Assembly (NCBI GenBank): GCA_022072455.1
Contig: JAJVHY010000015.1
Location: forward strand, 1-64,000
DNA: 64,000 nucleotides
Reading direction: 5' to 3'
Source of the DNA: Verrucomicrobiia bacterium
GTDB lineage: Bacteria; Verrucomicrobiota; Verrucomicrobiia; Palsa-1439
Part shown: positions 17,554 to 25,834 of the stretch, piece after piece
Layout: every line of letters starts with the position of its first letter
How positions within the stretch are numbered: position 1 is the stretch's first letter
Made by a program: the position numbers and the translations under genes
The notes under the pieces: generated by a model
The model's database searches: none
Told to the model about the DNA's origin: nothing
Seen by the model: only the letters and a program-made list of their open reading frames with translations

Positions 17554-18245
17554 TGCCCACCGTTTTGGTCCTCCAACACGCCGACATCGAAACGCCCGGC
17601 GCGATTGCCGACGCGCTCACCGCGGCCGGTATCCAACTCCAAACGATTCGCTGTCATGCCGGTCAGCCGGTGCCGCGCGACGCGCGGAAGTTCGCCGGCC
17701 TGCTCGTGATGGGCGGACCGCAAAGCGTTTACGAGCAAGACAAAGTTCCGCACCTGCGCGACGAGTTGCGGTTGATCGAAGCCACGCTCAAAGCCGGTAA
17801 GCCAATCCTCGGCGTTTGTCTCGGCAGTCAACTGCTCGCCGCGGCGCTCGGGGCGCGTGTTTATGCCGGTAAACTGAAAGAGATTGGCTGGTATCCGGTC
17901 ACGCTGGCGAAGGACGCTTACTGGAAAGGCGTGCCGGCGAAGTTCACGGCGTTACACTGGCACGGCGACGTGTTCGACGTGCCGGCGGGCGCGACGCCGC
18001 TCGCGTCGTCGGAACTGACGGCCTGTCAGGCGTTCCGGTACGGCGCGAACGCGGTCGGCCTGCTGTTTCACATGGAAGCCACGCGCGCCCTCGTCGGCGG
18101 CATGGTGACGGCGTTCGCTGACGAACTGCACGCGGCCGGCATTGATGCGCGGCGGATTTTGCGCGGCGCGGAGGAACACTTGCCGGCGTTACAGAAGGCC
18201 GGCGCGGTGATTTACCGGCGGTGGGCCGAAAGCGTCTTGGTTTGA
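17553..18245 (+). CDS. Class I glutamine amidotransferase
   Basis: 230 residues, GMP-synthase-like amidotransferase fold. The nucleophilic cysteine is in GVCLGSQLLAAALG, followed by LHWHGDVFDVP and the His-Glu pair in LLFHMEAT. The synthase partner is not fused or adjacent, as in stand-alone family members that may act on gamma-glutamyl compounds. ATG 17553 overlaps the regulator stop (TGATG). Its substrate, and why it sits in a nitrosative-stress operon, are unknown. Confidence 0.88.
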   Translation: MPTVLVLQHADIETPGAIADALTAAGIQLQTIRCHAGQPVPRDARKFAGLLVMGGPQSVYEQDKVPHLRDELRLIEATLKAGKPILGVCLGSQLLAAALGARVYAGKLKEIGWYPVTLAKDAYWKGVPAKFTALHWHGDVFDVPAGATPLASSELTACQAFRYGANAVGLLFHMEATRALVGGMVTAFADELHAAGIDARRILRGAEEHLPALQKAGAVIYRRWAESVLV

Positions 18246-18277
18246 CCTGCATCAACTCCTGATTCCTATCGACCGAG

Positions 18278-18283
18278 TATTAT
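18278..18283 (+). promoter_or_regulatory. Candidate -10 (TATTAT), 6 nt before nnrS
   Basis: TATTAT followed by GCCGGC and ATG 18290. There is no clear ribosome binding site or -35 box. It could drive a leaderless nnrS transcript in addition to readthrough from upstream. Confidence 0.4.
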
Positions 18284-18289
18284 GCCGGC

Positions 18290-19978
18290 ATGATTCATCA
18301 TTCGATGTTGGTGTCGGACATCAACCGGGAGTTCCCGCAATGCCGGCCGGTGTTCGAGAAATATGGGATTGCCGGGTGCGGCGGGGCGGACGGACCGCCG
18401 GAGCCGCTCTTTATTTTTGCCGCCGCCCATCGCGTCGCGCTACCGGAGTTGGTGAACGAATTGAATCAGGCGCTGCGCGGCGAATGGCGCGAGGAAGCGA
18501 AACTCTCGGCCGGCGACGTGGCGGTGGAAGAGGCGAAGGCGGAGCAGTTGTACAAGCGGTTCATCGCGGCGGCATTGCTCGTGGCGTTGACGGTCGGGTT
18601 CACGCTCGGCGCGATCAATCTCACCCGCATCGCAGTGGCGCGGTCATACTCGGACATCAGCGGGGTGCTGAAACAGATTCACGGGCATGCCCAGATTTTC
18701 GGCTGGGTCGGTTTGTTCATCATGGGGGTGGCGTTTCACGCGGTGCCGCGGTTCAAGATGGTCGGCCTGCCGTCGTTGCGCGCCGCGAACGCTTGTCTGG
18801 CGTTGCTGGTGGCCGGGATCGTTGTGCGGACGTTCGCCCAACCGTTCGGTTGGCGCTGGTTGCTCCTCGCGTCGGGACTCATGGAACTGGCGAGTGTGGG
18901 GATTTTCGTCGGGCTGCTCGCGCTGATTGCCCGGCAATCGAAACAAAGCCGGGAGTTCTACGAAAAATTCATCGCGGCCAGCGTCGCGTGGTTTGCAGTG
19001 CTGGCGGTGTGGAACATGATGGCCGTTGCGCAGATGTTCGCGCGCCGCTCGACCGGGATCCCGCCGGTCTTGGATGCGTGGATGATTCAGGTCGGTTTGT
19101 TCGGGTTCATCTCGAACATGATTTTTGCGTTTGCGTTGCGGGTCTTGCCGCATTTTCTCGGCCTGCGGGCCACGAAAATTTGGGCGGCCAACGCGGCCTT
19201 CTGGCTTTGGAACGCCGCCATCCTCTGCCGGTATCCCGTCGCCTGGCAACGCGACCGGCTAGATCTGGTCGCTTCGTGGTTGGAATTGATCGCGGCGTTG
19301 CTGTTCGTCTGGGCGGTCGGGATTTTCGCGAAGCGGCGGACGAAGATCGAGATTGCCGGCGTGGATAACACGTTTGCGTGGTTCATTTATCTCGGCTTCG
19401 GGTGGCTTGTGCTCAACGTACTGCAACCGTTCCACGCGGACTTGCCGCGGTTGACCGCGTCGGCCCGGCATGGGATGGCGGTGGGCTTCATCATGAGCAT
19501 CATCCTGGGCGTGGCGTACCGGATTCTGCCGATTTTCAACGGCGTGAATTTGCACAGTCCGTGGGCGATGCGCCTCTCGTTCTGGCTACACGCCGCCGGT
19601 ACGTCGCTGATTCTGGCGATGGCTTACAGTGCCCGGCGCGAGCAGCCGTGGATGTTCAATTGGGCGGCAGCGAGCGGGTGGTGCGTCGCGGCGGCGAGTG
19701 CGTTGTTCGCGTGGAATCTCTGGCTGACGCTTCGCACGAAAGCGGAAAAATTCACGAAGGACTCGGTCGCCAAACTCAACACGCGGGTGACTGAGTTGCT
19801 CGAAGTGTACCCGGACTTGCGGCCGGTGCTGATACACGGCGGGCTTGGCGGACTGGCTTCGATGCGGCACAACCCGCCCCGGTTCGTCACGCTCGAATTT
19901 GCCGCGCGCCGGCACGGGATTGATCCCGCGCCACTGCTGAAACTTCTGAACGAAGAAATCCAACGGAGGAAACCATGA
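18290..19978 (+). CDS. nnrS: NnrS-family haem/copper membrane protein with flanking DUF1858-like domains
   Basis: 562 residues. The core (about 95-480) has about 12 membrane helices and the NnrS-type signature IHGHAQIFGWVGLFIMGVAFHAVPRF. NnrS proteins are made in response to NO and protect cells during nitrosative stress. The N-terminal 65 residues (PVFEKYGIAGCGGADGP) and the C-terminal 65 (VTELLEVYPDLRPVLIHGGLGGL) resemble DUF1858/ScdA_N helical domains. That is an unusual arrangement related to the next gene, with which it overlaps by 4 nt. Confidence 0.85.
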   Translation: MIHHSMLVSDINREFPQCRPVFEKYGIAGCGGADGPPEPLFIFAAAHRVALPELVNELNQALRGEWREEAKLSAGDVAVEEAKAEQLYKRFIAAALLVALTVGFTLGAINLTRIAVARSYSDISGVLKQIHGHAQIFGWVGLFIMGVAFHAVPRFKMVGLPSLRAANACLALLVAGIVVRTFAQPFGWRWLLLASGLMELASVGIFVGLLALIARQSKQSREFYEKFIAASVAWFAVLAVWNMMAVAQMFARRSTGIPPVLDAWMIQVGLFGFISNMIFAFALRVLPHFLGLRATKIWAANAAFWLWNAAILCRYPVAWQRDRLDLVASWLELIAALLFVWAVGIFAKRRTKIEIAGVDNTFAWFIYLGFGWLVLNVLQPFHADLPRLTASARHGMAVGFIMSIILGVAYRILPIFNGVNLHSPWAMRLSFWLHAAGTSLILAMAYSARREQPWMFNWAAASGWCVAAASALFAWNLWLTLRTKAEKFTKDSVAKLNTRVTELLEVYPDLRPVLIHGGLGGLASMRHNPPRFVTLEFAARRHGIDPAPLLKLLNEEIQRRKP

Positions 19979-20244
19979 GTCTGATCACCACCATCAAGAA
20001 CAAATTCACCAAACACGAAGGTTGCGGCTGCGGTCAGCACGCGCCGCTGGCGCTGCCGATCACCCAAGACATGATCGTCCGCGACGTCACGAACCGCTGG
20101 CCGGAGACGATCAACGTATTCGGCAAACACAAGGTGGACTTCTGTTGCGGCGGCGCGCACTCCATCGAGCAAACGGCGCGGGCAAAAGGTTGCCGGGACG
20201 TGGCCGCGCTCGTGGCGGATTTGAATGCAGCGGTCAAAAATTAG
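19975..20244 (+). CDS. DUF542/ScdA N-terminal domain protein (short RIC-like)
   Basis: 89 residues. It contains the ScdA_N (DUF542) motif VTNRWPETINVFGKHKVDFCCGGAHSIEQ with its CC pair. In RIC/YtfE/ScdA, which repair NO-damaged Fe-S centres, this domain precedes a di-iron hemerythrin-like domain, which is absent here. A second cysteine pair (EGCGCGQH) lies near the N-terminus. It overlaps nnrS (ATGA) and its stop overlaps that of the convergent barrel gene by 4 nt. It may act with NnrS and the desulfurase. Confidence 0.85.
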   Translation: MSLITTIKNKFTKHEGCGCGQHAPLALPITQDMIVRDVTNRWPETINVFGKHKVDFCCGGAHSIEQTARAKGCRDVAALVADLNAAVKN

Positions 20245-21686
20245 AAGCTGATTACCGTTTGCACGAAGCCGAAGTCGGCGTCATCGTCGGCCCCGGTCGC
20301 TTGGAGGTAATCGCCACGGAAGAAGTGGCTGTAACCGGCTTGAAGCTTGACCCATTTGACCGGGGAGTAGTTGACGGTCAAGTCGAGTTCGGAGCCGACA
20401 AAGCGGTTGGCGTTGCGGCCCGCCGCGGTGGGCGTGCGGACGGTGGCGACGCCGTTGGCGCGGTACCACGCGTCTTCGTTGGTGAAGAGCCAGAAGGCGT
20501 GGTAGTCGAGTTGCACGGTCAGGTTTTTCCACGCGGCAGTCTTGTCCTGATACGGGGTGAGTTTCAGTTGGACAGATGGGTTGTGAATGTTCTTCCAGGC
20601 GAAGAAATCCATGGAGCCGTAAAACTTGTGGTTCGTGGGGAAGAGGTTGAGGAATGATTCGTCGGTGTTGTCGTCTTGGCTCTTGTCGCCAGACGCGAGG
20701 TCATAGGCAACGCCGAGGCGTGGTTTCCAAGCGAGATCGGCCCACGTGTAGCCGAGCTTGGTGGCGATGGCGAACGCTTCATGATCCAACATGACGCCGC
20801 CGGCATTGGGGAAGGAATTGGTCAGCCGCCCACCGGCACGCCCCCATTGGTAAGCGCCTTCGAATTCGTAGTCGAACCCGTGCAGTTTGCCGGGGGTGGA
20901 TTTGAGGCGGAGACCGACGGTGTAAACTTCCTGTTTGATATCATAGGCACGCGCCGTGTTGCCGGCGTCGTCGGTGTAAAGTGGGTTGCCATCGGATTTG
21001 CCCCGGTAAAGAAAATACGCCTCGGTGGTTTGAAAGGGCAGTTTGGTGGTGCCGGCATAGAGGCCGGCAAAGTTGTCGTTGCCGTCGGAGTCGTTGAAGT
21101 GGACGCCGTAATTTCCCTGTGGCCCGACATCGTGGACATTGACGACGCGCGCGCCGAAGAGGTCCACCCAGAATTTGTTGGGTTTGTCGTCGTAGCGGAG
21201 TTTGAGGGCGTCGAAGGTGCGGGCGAAATTATTCCAGTCGAACGCGCCGACGAGCCGTTCGTCGCCGCAGCTCAATTCTTGCCGGCCGAGCTTGAGGCCC
21301 CAAGGGCATTCGGCGGGGTTGCTGATGTCGAGGTAGGCTTGCCGGAGATCGAAGGAGTCATCGCCTTCGGCGCCTGCGACAAATGGGACGTTGTCGCGAT
21401 CGGAAGTCAGCTCGCGCGAGTCCTGGCCTTGCGCGTAAATTTTCAGCCAACTGACCGGCTTGGCAAGCAGGCCGAGACGGAGGCGCTGGAGCAGGAAGAG
21501 ATCGTCGGTGCGGGCGTTGACTTGGTTGTTGAAGTCGAAGTTATTGCTGCGTTCTTCGAGGCGGAGGCGTTCCTGGACGTCGAAGACGAGACGACCGTCG
21601 GCCAAGCTCAGGGGATTGGGTTCCGCGCCGGCTTGCGAGGCCAAGGTTGCGCCCAACAGAAGTAGTATTCCGGTATGTAAGTGCAT
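20241..21686 (-). CDS. Outer-membrane beta-barrel, alginate-export (AlgE) family
   Basis: 481 residues. A signal peptide (1-21) is followed by alternating amphipathic strands and a C-terminal aromatic residue (VQTVISF), as expected for an outer-membrane barrel. Family motifs include RLRLEERSNNFDF, LKLGRQELSCGDERLVGAFDWNN and the long DALKLRYDDKPNKFWVDLFGARV stretch of 'alginate_exp' proteins. The name does not prove alginate transport; no alginate genes are near. A GGAG ribosome binding site precedes ATG 21686. It is divergent from the cupredoxin gene. Confidence 0.86.
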   Translation of the reverse strand: MHLHTGILLLLGATLASQAGAEPNPLSLADGRLVFDVQERLRLEERSNNFDFNNQVNARTDDLFLLQRLRLGLLAKPVSWLKIYAQGQDSRELTSDRDNVPFVAGAEGDDSFDLRQAYLDISNPAECPWGLKLGRQELSCGDERLVGAFDWNNFARTFDALKLRYDDKPNKFWVDLFGARVVNVHDVGPQGNYGVHFNDSDGNDNFAGLYAGTTKLPFQTTEAYFLYRGKSDGNPLYTDDAGNTARAYDIKQEVYTVGLRLKSTPGKLHGFDYEFEGAYQWGRAGGRLTNSFPNAGGVMLDHEAFAIATKLGYTWADLAWKPRLGVAYDLASGDKSQDDNTDESFLNLFPTNHKFYGSMDFFAWKNIHNPSVQLKLTPYQDKTAAWKNLTVQLDYHAFWLFTNEDAWYRANGVATVRTPTAAGRNANRFVGSELDLTVNYSPVKWVKLQAGYSHFFRGDYLQATGADDDADFGFVQTVISF

Positions 21687-21846
21687 GGTTGCTCCGTATT
21701 GTTGCCAGTGTGTAGCATGGCGTTGGTTCAGTGGGTTTGATGCAAGTCAATTCTCCAGGCCGGGTTGGGTAACGATAGAATTTGAATTTATTCTTCACAT
21801 CGTGGTCTAACTAGGCGATAAGTTGAACCAAACAGGAGATCCAGTA

Positions 21847-22566
21847 ATGCAATTCGTTAAAATTGTCAGTCTGAGTGTGGTGACGATGGTTTTGGCCGGG
21901 GCAGTTGCCCGGGCTGAGGACAATGCCTCGATCAGTGGAAAAGTCGCATTTGAAGGCGATGCTCCCAAGGCGAGAAAACTTAAGATGGATGCCGACCCGC
22001 AGTGTGCGGCGATGCATTCGGAGAAAACACCCGTGAGCGAGGAAGTAATCATCAACTCGAACGGGACGCTAAAAAATGTGTTTGTCTACGTCAAAAGCGG
22101 CGTGACCGGCACGTATGAACCGCCGAAGACGCCGGTAACGATTGACCAACATGGTTGCACCTACCAGCCGCACGTATTTGGGATGCAGGTGAAGCAATTG
22201 CTCCTCATCAAAAATAGTGATGACACGCTCCATAACATCCATGCGTTACCGACCGCCAACAAGGAATTCAACAAAGGCCAACCGGCTGGCAGCACGGAGC
22301 TGAAGACGACCTTTACCCAGCGGGATATCATGGTGAAGTTTAAGTGCGACGTGCATCCCTGGATGACGGCGTATGTGGGCGTGCTGGAACATCCGTTCTT
22401 CGCCGTGACGGGCGACGACGGCACGTTCAGCATCAAGGGCTTGCCGGCGGGTGATTACGAAGTCGAGGCGTGGCACGAGAAGTTCGGCACCCAGACGGCC
22501 AAAGTCAAAGTTGGCGCCGGCGAAGCAAAGACGGCGGATTTCAAATTTGCCAAGAGCGCGGAATAG
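21847..22566 (+). CDS. Exported amicyanin-like cupredoxin with C-terminal Ig-like domain
   Basis: 239 residues, signal peptide about 1-24. The copper site is C167-x2-H170-x2-M173 (CDVHPWM) plus H129 or H132 in LHNIH, the same spacing as amicyanin. The C-terminal 60 residues (FSIKGLPAGDYEVEAWHEKFGTQ) form a carboxypeptidase-regulatory-like beta-sandwich. It probably carries electrons in the periplasm. AGGAGA precedes ATG 21847. A close paralogue lies at 28464-29207, at the other end of the oxidase operon. The oxidase lacks a cytochrome c domain, so this protein is a candidate electron donor. Confidence 0.82.
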   Translation: MQFVKIVSLSVVTMVLAGAVARAEDNASISGKVAFEGDAPKARKLKMDADPQCAAMHSEKTPVSEEVIINSNGTLKNVFVYVKSGVTGTYEPPKTPVTIDQHGCTYQPHVFGMQVKQLLLIKNSDDTLHNIHALPTANKEFNKGQPAGSTELKTTFTQRDIMVKFKCDVHPWMTAYVGVLEHPFFAVTGDDGTFSIKGLPAGDYEVEAWHEKFGTQTAKVKVGAGEAKTADFKFAKSAE

Positions 22567-22595
22567 TTCGCGTTCCCGGCAAGCTGTTGACCTGA

Positions 22596-22637
22596 GGTTT
22601 CCCCTCTGCTAAAGAGGGGAAACCTTTCGGGTTTTTT
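22596..22637 (+). terminator. Strong Rho-independent terminator between cupredoxin gene and ctaD
   Basis: GGTTTCCCCTCT (22596-22607) pairs perfectly with AGAGGGGAAACC (22613-22624), followed by TTTCGGGTTTTTT. It separates the cupredoxin mRNA from the oxidase genes, or attenuates readthrough into them. Confidence 0.85.
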
Positions 22638-22659
22638 GGTGGCAATTCGGAGACATTTC

Positions 22660-24462
22660 ATGGCGACAGACACGCATCATCATCATAACGAACATCACGA
22701 CGAACCGAGTTGGATTCGGAAGTATGTTTTCTCGACCGACCACAAGGTCATTGGGATTCAGTACGGGCTGACGAGCCTGGTATTTTTGTTTTTTGGGTTT
22801 TGTTTGTTGATGATGATGCGTTGGCAGCTCGCGTATCCCGGTGAGGCGCTGCCGTTGTTGGGAAAATGGCTCGGTGAAGCGCGCATGCCAGGCGGGGTGA
22901 TGGCGCCGGAGTTTTACAATCAGCTCGGGGCGATGCACGGCACGATTATGGTGTTCCTCGGGGTGGTGCCGCTGGCGGTCGGCGCGTTTGGGAACTATCT
23001 GGTGCCGTTGCAGGTGGGGGCGCAGGACATGGCGTTCCCGAAGCTCAATATGTCGAGCTACTGGGTGTATTTCGTTGGTGGGGTGGTGATGTTCGCGAGT
23101 TTCTTCGTGCCGGAAGGCGCGGCGCAATCCGGGTGGACGTCGTACGCGCCGTTGTCAATCGTGACGACCCCCGCGCAATCCATTTTCCGCGGGCAGACGA
23201 TGTGGTTGATTGGGATGGTGTTTTTGATTACCTCGTCGCTCCTTGGGTCGGTCAATATCATTGTGACGATTGTGCAGTTGCGCGCGCCGGGTTTGACGTG
23301 GATGCGGTTGCCGTTTTTCTGTTGGGCGCAGTTGGTGACGTCGTTCCTGTTGTTGTTGGCGTTTCCGCCGTTGGAGGCGGCTGGGGTGATGCAGTTGATG
23401 GATCGGTTGGCGGGTTCGAGTTTCTTCATGCCGGCCGGCTTGGTGATCTCCGGCAAGCCATGGGAGGGGAGCGGTGGCGGGAGTGCGCTGTTGTGGCAAC
23501 ATCTGTTTTGGTTTCTGGCGCATCCGGAAGTTTACGTGTTGATCTTGCCGGCGATGGGGATTGTGGCGGAGGTCATCGCCAATAACACGCGGAAGCCGTT
23601 GTGGGGCTACAGCGCGTTGGTGTGGGCGTCGGCGATTCTTGGGTTTCTGTCGTTCGTGGTGTGGGCGCATCACATGTATCTGACCGGGATGGGGACGGCG
23701 ATCAGCGCGTTTTTCCAGACGACGACGATGTTGATATCAGTGCCGTCGATTATCATTTTGACGGCGCTGATTTTGTCGCTGTGGGGCGGTTCGATTCGGT
23801 TTACGACGCCGATGCTGTTTGCGTTGGCGTTTTTGCCGATGTTCGGGATTGGGGGGTTGACCGGCTTGCCACTCGGGTTGGCGACGTCGGACATTCAATT
23901 ACATGACACGTACTATGTCATTGGGCACTTCCATTATGTGGTTGCGCCAGGAACGATTTTCGCGTTGTTTGCCGGAATTTATTATTGGTATCCGAAGGTT
24001 ACCGGGCGACGGATGTCAGAGACGCTTGGAAAATGGCATTTCTGGGGGTCGCTGGTGTTTATGAACACGGTCTTTATGCCGATGTTCGTCCAAGGCATGG
24101 CCGGGATGTCGCGGCGCATGTACGACGGCGGCGAAGCGTATTTGCACAACCAGCACGTGCTCGGGTTCAACCGGATGATTGGGGTTGGGGCGTGGGGCTT
24201 GGGGTTGTTCCAGCTCTTTTTTATCATCAACTTTTTCTGGAGTCTCAAACGCGGCGAGAAGGTGAACGACAACCCGTGGAAGGCCACGACGCTCGAATGG
24301 AATACCCCCACGCCGCCGCCGCACGGGAATTTCACCAAGATCCCGGACGCGTATCGCGGGCCGTACGAATACAGCTTGCCGGGCTCAGACACGCACAAGG
24401 ATTATTACCCGCAATGGGAGCCGGACCACGTGGCCAAAGCCGGCCCGAAGGAGACTAAGTAA
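22660..24462 (+). CDS. ctaD: Cytochrome c oxidase subunit I
   Basis: 600 residues, 12 or more membrane helices. The haem-copper core is complete: MHGTIMVF, the H288-P-E290-V-Y292 loop that carries the CuB His, the proton-path Glu and the cross-linked Tyr, WAHHMYL for CuB, and the HDTYYVIGHFHYVV pair for haem a3 and haem a. The usual GHPEV motif reads AHPEV here. The N-terminus is His-rich. ATG 22660 with GGAG upstream is preferred over GTG 22636, which lies in the terminator T run. It starts the oxidase operon and overlaps subunit III by TAATG. Confidence 0.95.
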   Translation: MATDTHHHHNEHHDEPSWIRKYVFSTDHKVIGIQYGLTSLVFLFFGFCLLMMMRWQLAYPGEALPLLGKWLGEARMPGGVMAPEFYNQLGAMHGTIMVFLGVVPLAVGAFGNYLVPLQVGAQDMAFPKLNMSSYWVYFVGGVVMFASFFVPEGAAQSGWTSYAPLSIVTTPAQSIFRGQTMWLIGMVFLITSSLLGSVNIIVTIVQLRAPGLTWMRLPFFCWAQLVTSFLLLLAFPPLEAAGVMQLMDRLAGSSFFMPAGLVISGKPWEGSGGGSALLWQHLFWFLAHPEVYVLILPAMGIVAEVIANNTRKPLWGYSALVWASAILGFLSFVVWAHHMYLTGMGTAISAFFQTTTMLISVPSIIILTALILSLWGGSIRFTTPMLFALAFLPMFGIGGLTGLPLGLATSDIQLHDTYYVIGHFHYVVAPGTIFALFAGIYYWYPKVTGRRMSETLGKWHFWGSLVFMNTVFMPMFVQGMAGMSRRMYDGGEAYLHNQHVLGFNRMIGVGAWGLGLFQLFFIINFFWSLKRGEKVNDNPWKATTLEWNTPTPPPHGNFTKIPDAYRGPYEYSLPGSDTHKDYYPQWEPDHVAKAGPKETK

Positions 24463-25073
24463 TGTCAGCCCACATCGAGATTCCGTACAACATGGACGAG
24501 CGGCCGGATACCGGCTTGTATAATGCGAAGCTGGGCGTCTGGTTGTTTTTGGCGAGTGAAGTGATGCTCTTTGGCGCGTTGTTTTCCAGTTATGTGCTGT
24601 TGCGAACGGGTGCAAGCACGTGGGAGGCCGGGCATTTGATCTTGAACTGGAAGCTCGCGATGGTGAACACGTTCGTGCTCATCGGTTCGAGTGTCACGAT
24701 GGTCATGTCGTGGGCTGCGTTGAAGATGAATAATCTCGCGAAGTTCAAGCTGTACATGGGGCTGACGGTCCTGTGCGGGATTGCGTTTCTGGTGATCAAG
24801 GGTATTGAGTATGCCGCGAAGTTTGAGCATGGGCTGTTGCCAAATCAGAGTACGTTCATGGCGATCTATTTCACGATGACCGGGTTGCATGGGTTGCACG
24901 TCATTGGCGGGATGATTGTCAACGGCTACCTGCTTGGCCCAGGTTCGAAAATGTGGGCAACCGAACCGCAACGGTTCACCAATCGGATCGAAGTGGCCGG
25001 GCTGTACTGGCACTTCGTGGATCTGGTCTGGATTTTCCTCTTCCCAACGTTATATTTGTTGCCCGGAAAATAA
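24462..25073 (+). CDS. ctaE: Cytochrome c oxidase subunit III
   Basis: 203 residues, five membrane helices. Typical motifs are KLGVWLFLASEVMLFGALFSSYVLLR near the start, TGLHGLHVIGGMI and the C-terminal WHFVDLVWIFLFPTLYL. This short, five-helix form is usual in bacterial aa3/caa3 oxidases. It supports proton uptake and stability of subunit I. Start ATG 24462 overlaps the ctaD stop. Confidence 0.95.
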   Translation: MSAHIEIPYNMDERPDTGLYNAKLGVWLFLASEVMLFGALFSSYVLLRTGASTWEAGHLILNWKLAMVNTFVLIGSSVTMVMSWAALKMNNLAKFKLYMGLTVLCGIAFLVIKGIEYAAKFEHGLLPNQSTFMAIYFTMTGLHGLHVIGGMIVNGYLLGPGSKMWATEPQRFTNRIEVAGLYWHFVDLVWIFLFPTLYLLPGK

Positions 25074-25085
25074 GGAGATGACGCA

Positions 25086-25433
25086 ATGAGCGAAGCGGTT
25101 CAAAAACAAATCAAACAGTACCTGATTATTGGGCTGGCCTTGTTCATCGGTACGGTGCTGACGGTCTGGGTGGCTGAACTGAAGGTCACGATCCTGACCG
25201 GCATCATCATCGCCGTGATTATCGCCACGATCAAAAGCACACTGGTGGCCGGCTACTTCATGCACTTGCTGCATGAACGCAAAATAATCTATCAAATCCT
25301 GTTGTTGACCGCGGTTTTCACGGTCGTCATGGTTGGGTTGGTACTCTTTTCGCACAGCGACCAACAGGGCGCCCAGCACGGCATCTTCAATGTCCCGGCC
25401 AAACAAGTCCCGGCTGCCGCCGACCACCACTAA
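25086..25433 (+). CDS. ctaF: Cytochrome c oxidase subunit IV (prokaryotic type)
   Basis: 115 residues, three membrane helices. The segment KVTILTGIIIAVIIATIKSTLVAGYFMHLLHERK is the hallmark of COX4-pro proteins, which stabilise the CuB site in bacterial oxidases. A His-rich tail (AAADHH) ends the protein. GGAGATGACGC precedes the ATG. Confidence 0.9.
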   Translation: MSEAVQKQIKQYLIIGLALFIGTVLTVWVAELKVTILTGIIIAVIIATIKSTLVAGYFMHLLHERKIIYQILLLTAVFTVVMVGLVLFSHSDQQGAQHGIFNVPAKQVPAAADHH

Positions 25434-25438
25434 CCGCC

Positions 25439-25639
25439 ATGTCACTCAAAATTTTCCATCTGATCTTTGTCATCATCGCGGCGCTGTTCTGCATCGGGTT
25501 CGGAATTTGGTGCTTTACGGCGGAAACGGCGCGCGGTCAGGTTGTGTATACGTGGGTTGGAATTGTCTCGTTGGCGACCGTCGTGGCACTGGCGGTATTC
25601 GAAGTCAACTTTCTGCGCCGGATGCGGGGGGTGCGATGA
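25439..25639 (+). CDS. Small two-helix membrane protein in oxidase operon
   Basis: 66 residues: two hydrophobic helices (about 5-27 and 37-56) and a basic C-terminus. It lies 5 nt after subunit IV and overlaps the next small gene by ATGA. No family recognised; position and size suggest an accessory oxidase subunit or assembly factor. Confidence 0.7.
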   Translation: MSLKIFHLIFVIIAALFCIGFGIWCFTAETARGQVVYTWVGIVSLATVVALAVFEVNFLRRMRGVR

Positions 25640-25830
25640 GTTTCGCGGCTATCCTGATTGCGTGCGCCGTTTGTTTTGGTGATCCGAATTCCTCCCAAGT
25701 GAAGGGCCAAAACGCGGCCATTATTACCTTGTTGGGCATCACCGCAGTGGTGCTGACCGGCTTTGTGGCGATCATCATCCGGTTCGCCCGGCGCGCGCGG
25801 CAGATGAAATCACTTTCCCAAGTAGGATAA
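25636..25830 (+). CDS. Small membrane protein in oxidase operon (64 aa)
   Basis: 64 residues from ATG 25636, which overlaps the previous stop by ATGA. The N-terminus (MSFAAILIACAVCFGDPNSS) looks like a signal or anchor segment with two cysteines, and is followed by one transmembrane helix (about 28-49) and a basic tail. No family recognised. Translation coupling on the left and a 4-nt gap to subunit II mark it as part of the oxidase operon. Confidence 0.65.
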   Translation: MSFAAILIACAVCFGDPNSSQVKGQNAAIITLLGITAVVLTGFVAIIIRFARRARQMKSLSQVG

Positions 25831-25834
25831 GACC

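Noticed and set aside
20241-21686. Alginate biosynthesis/export cluster
   Set aside because: Only the barrel protein matches; no alginate synthesis gene is nearby. The family name alone does not define substrate.
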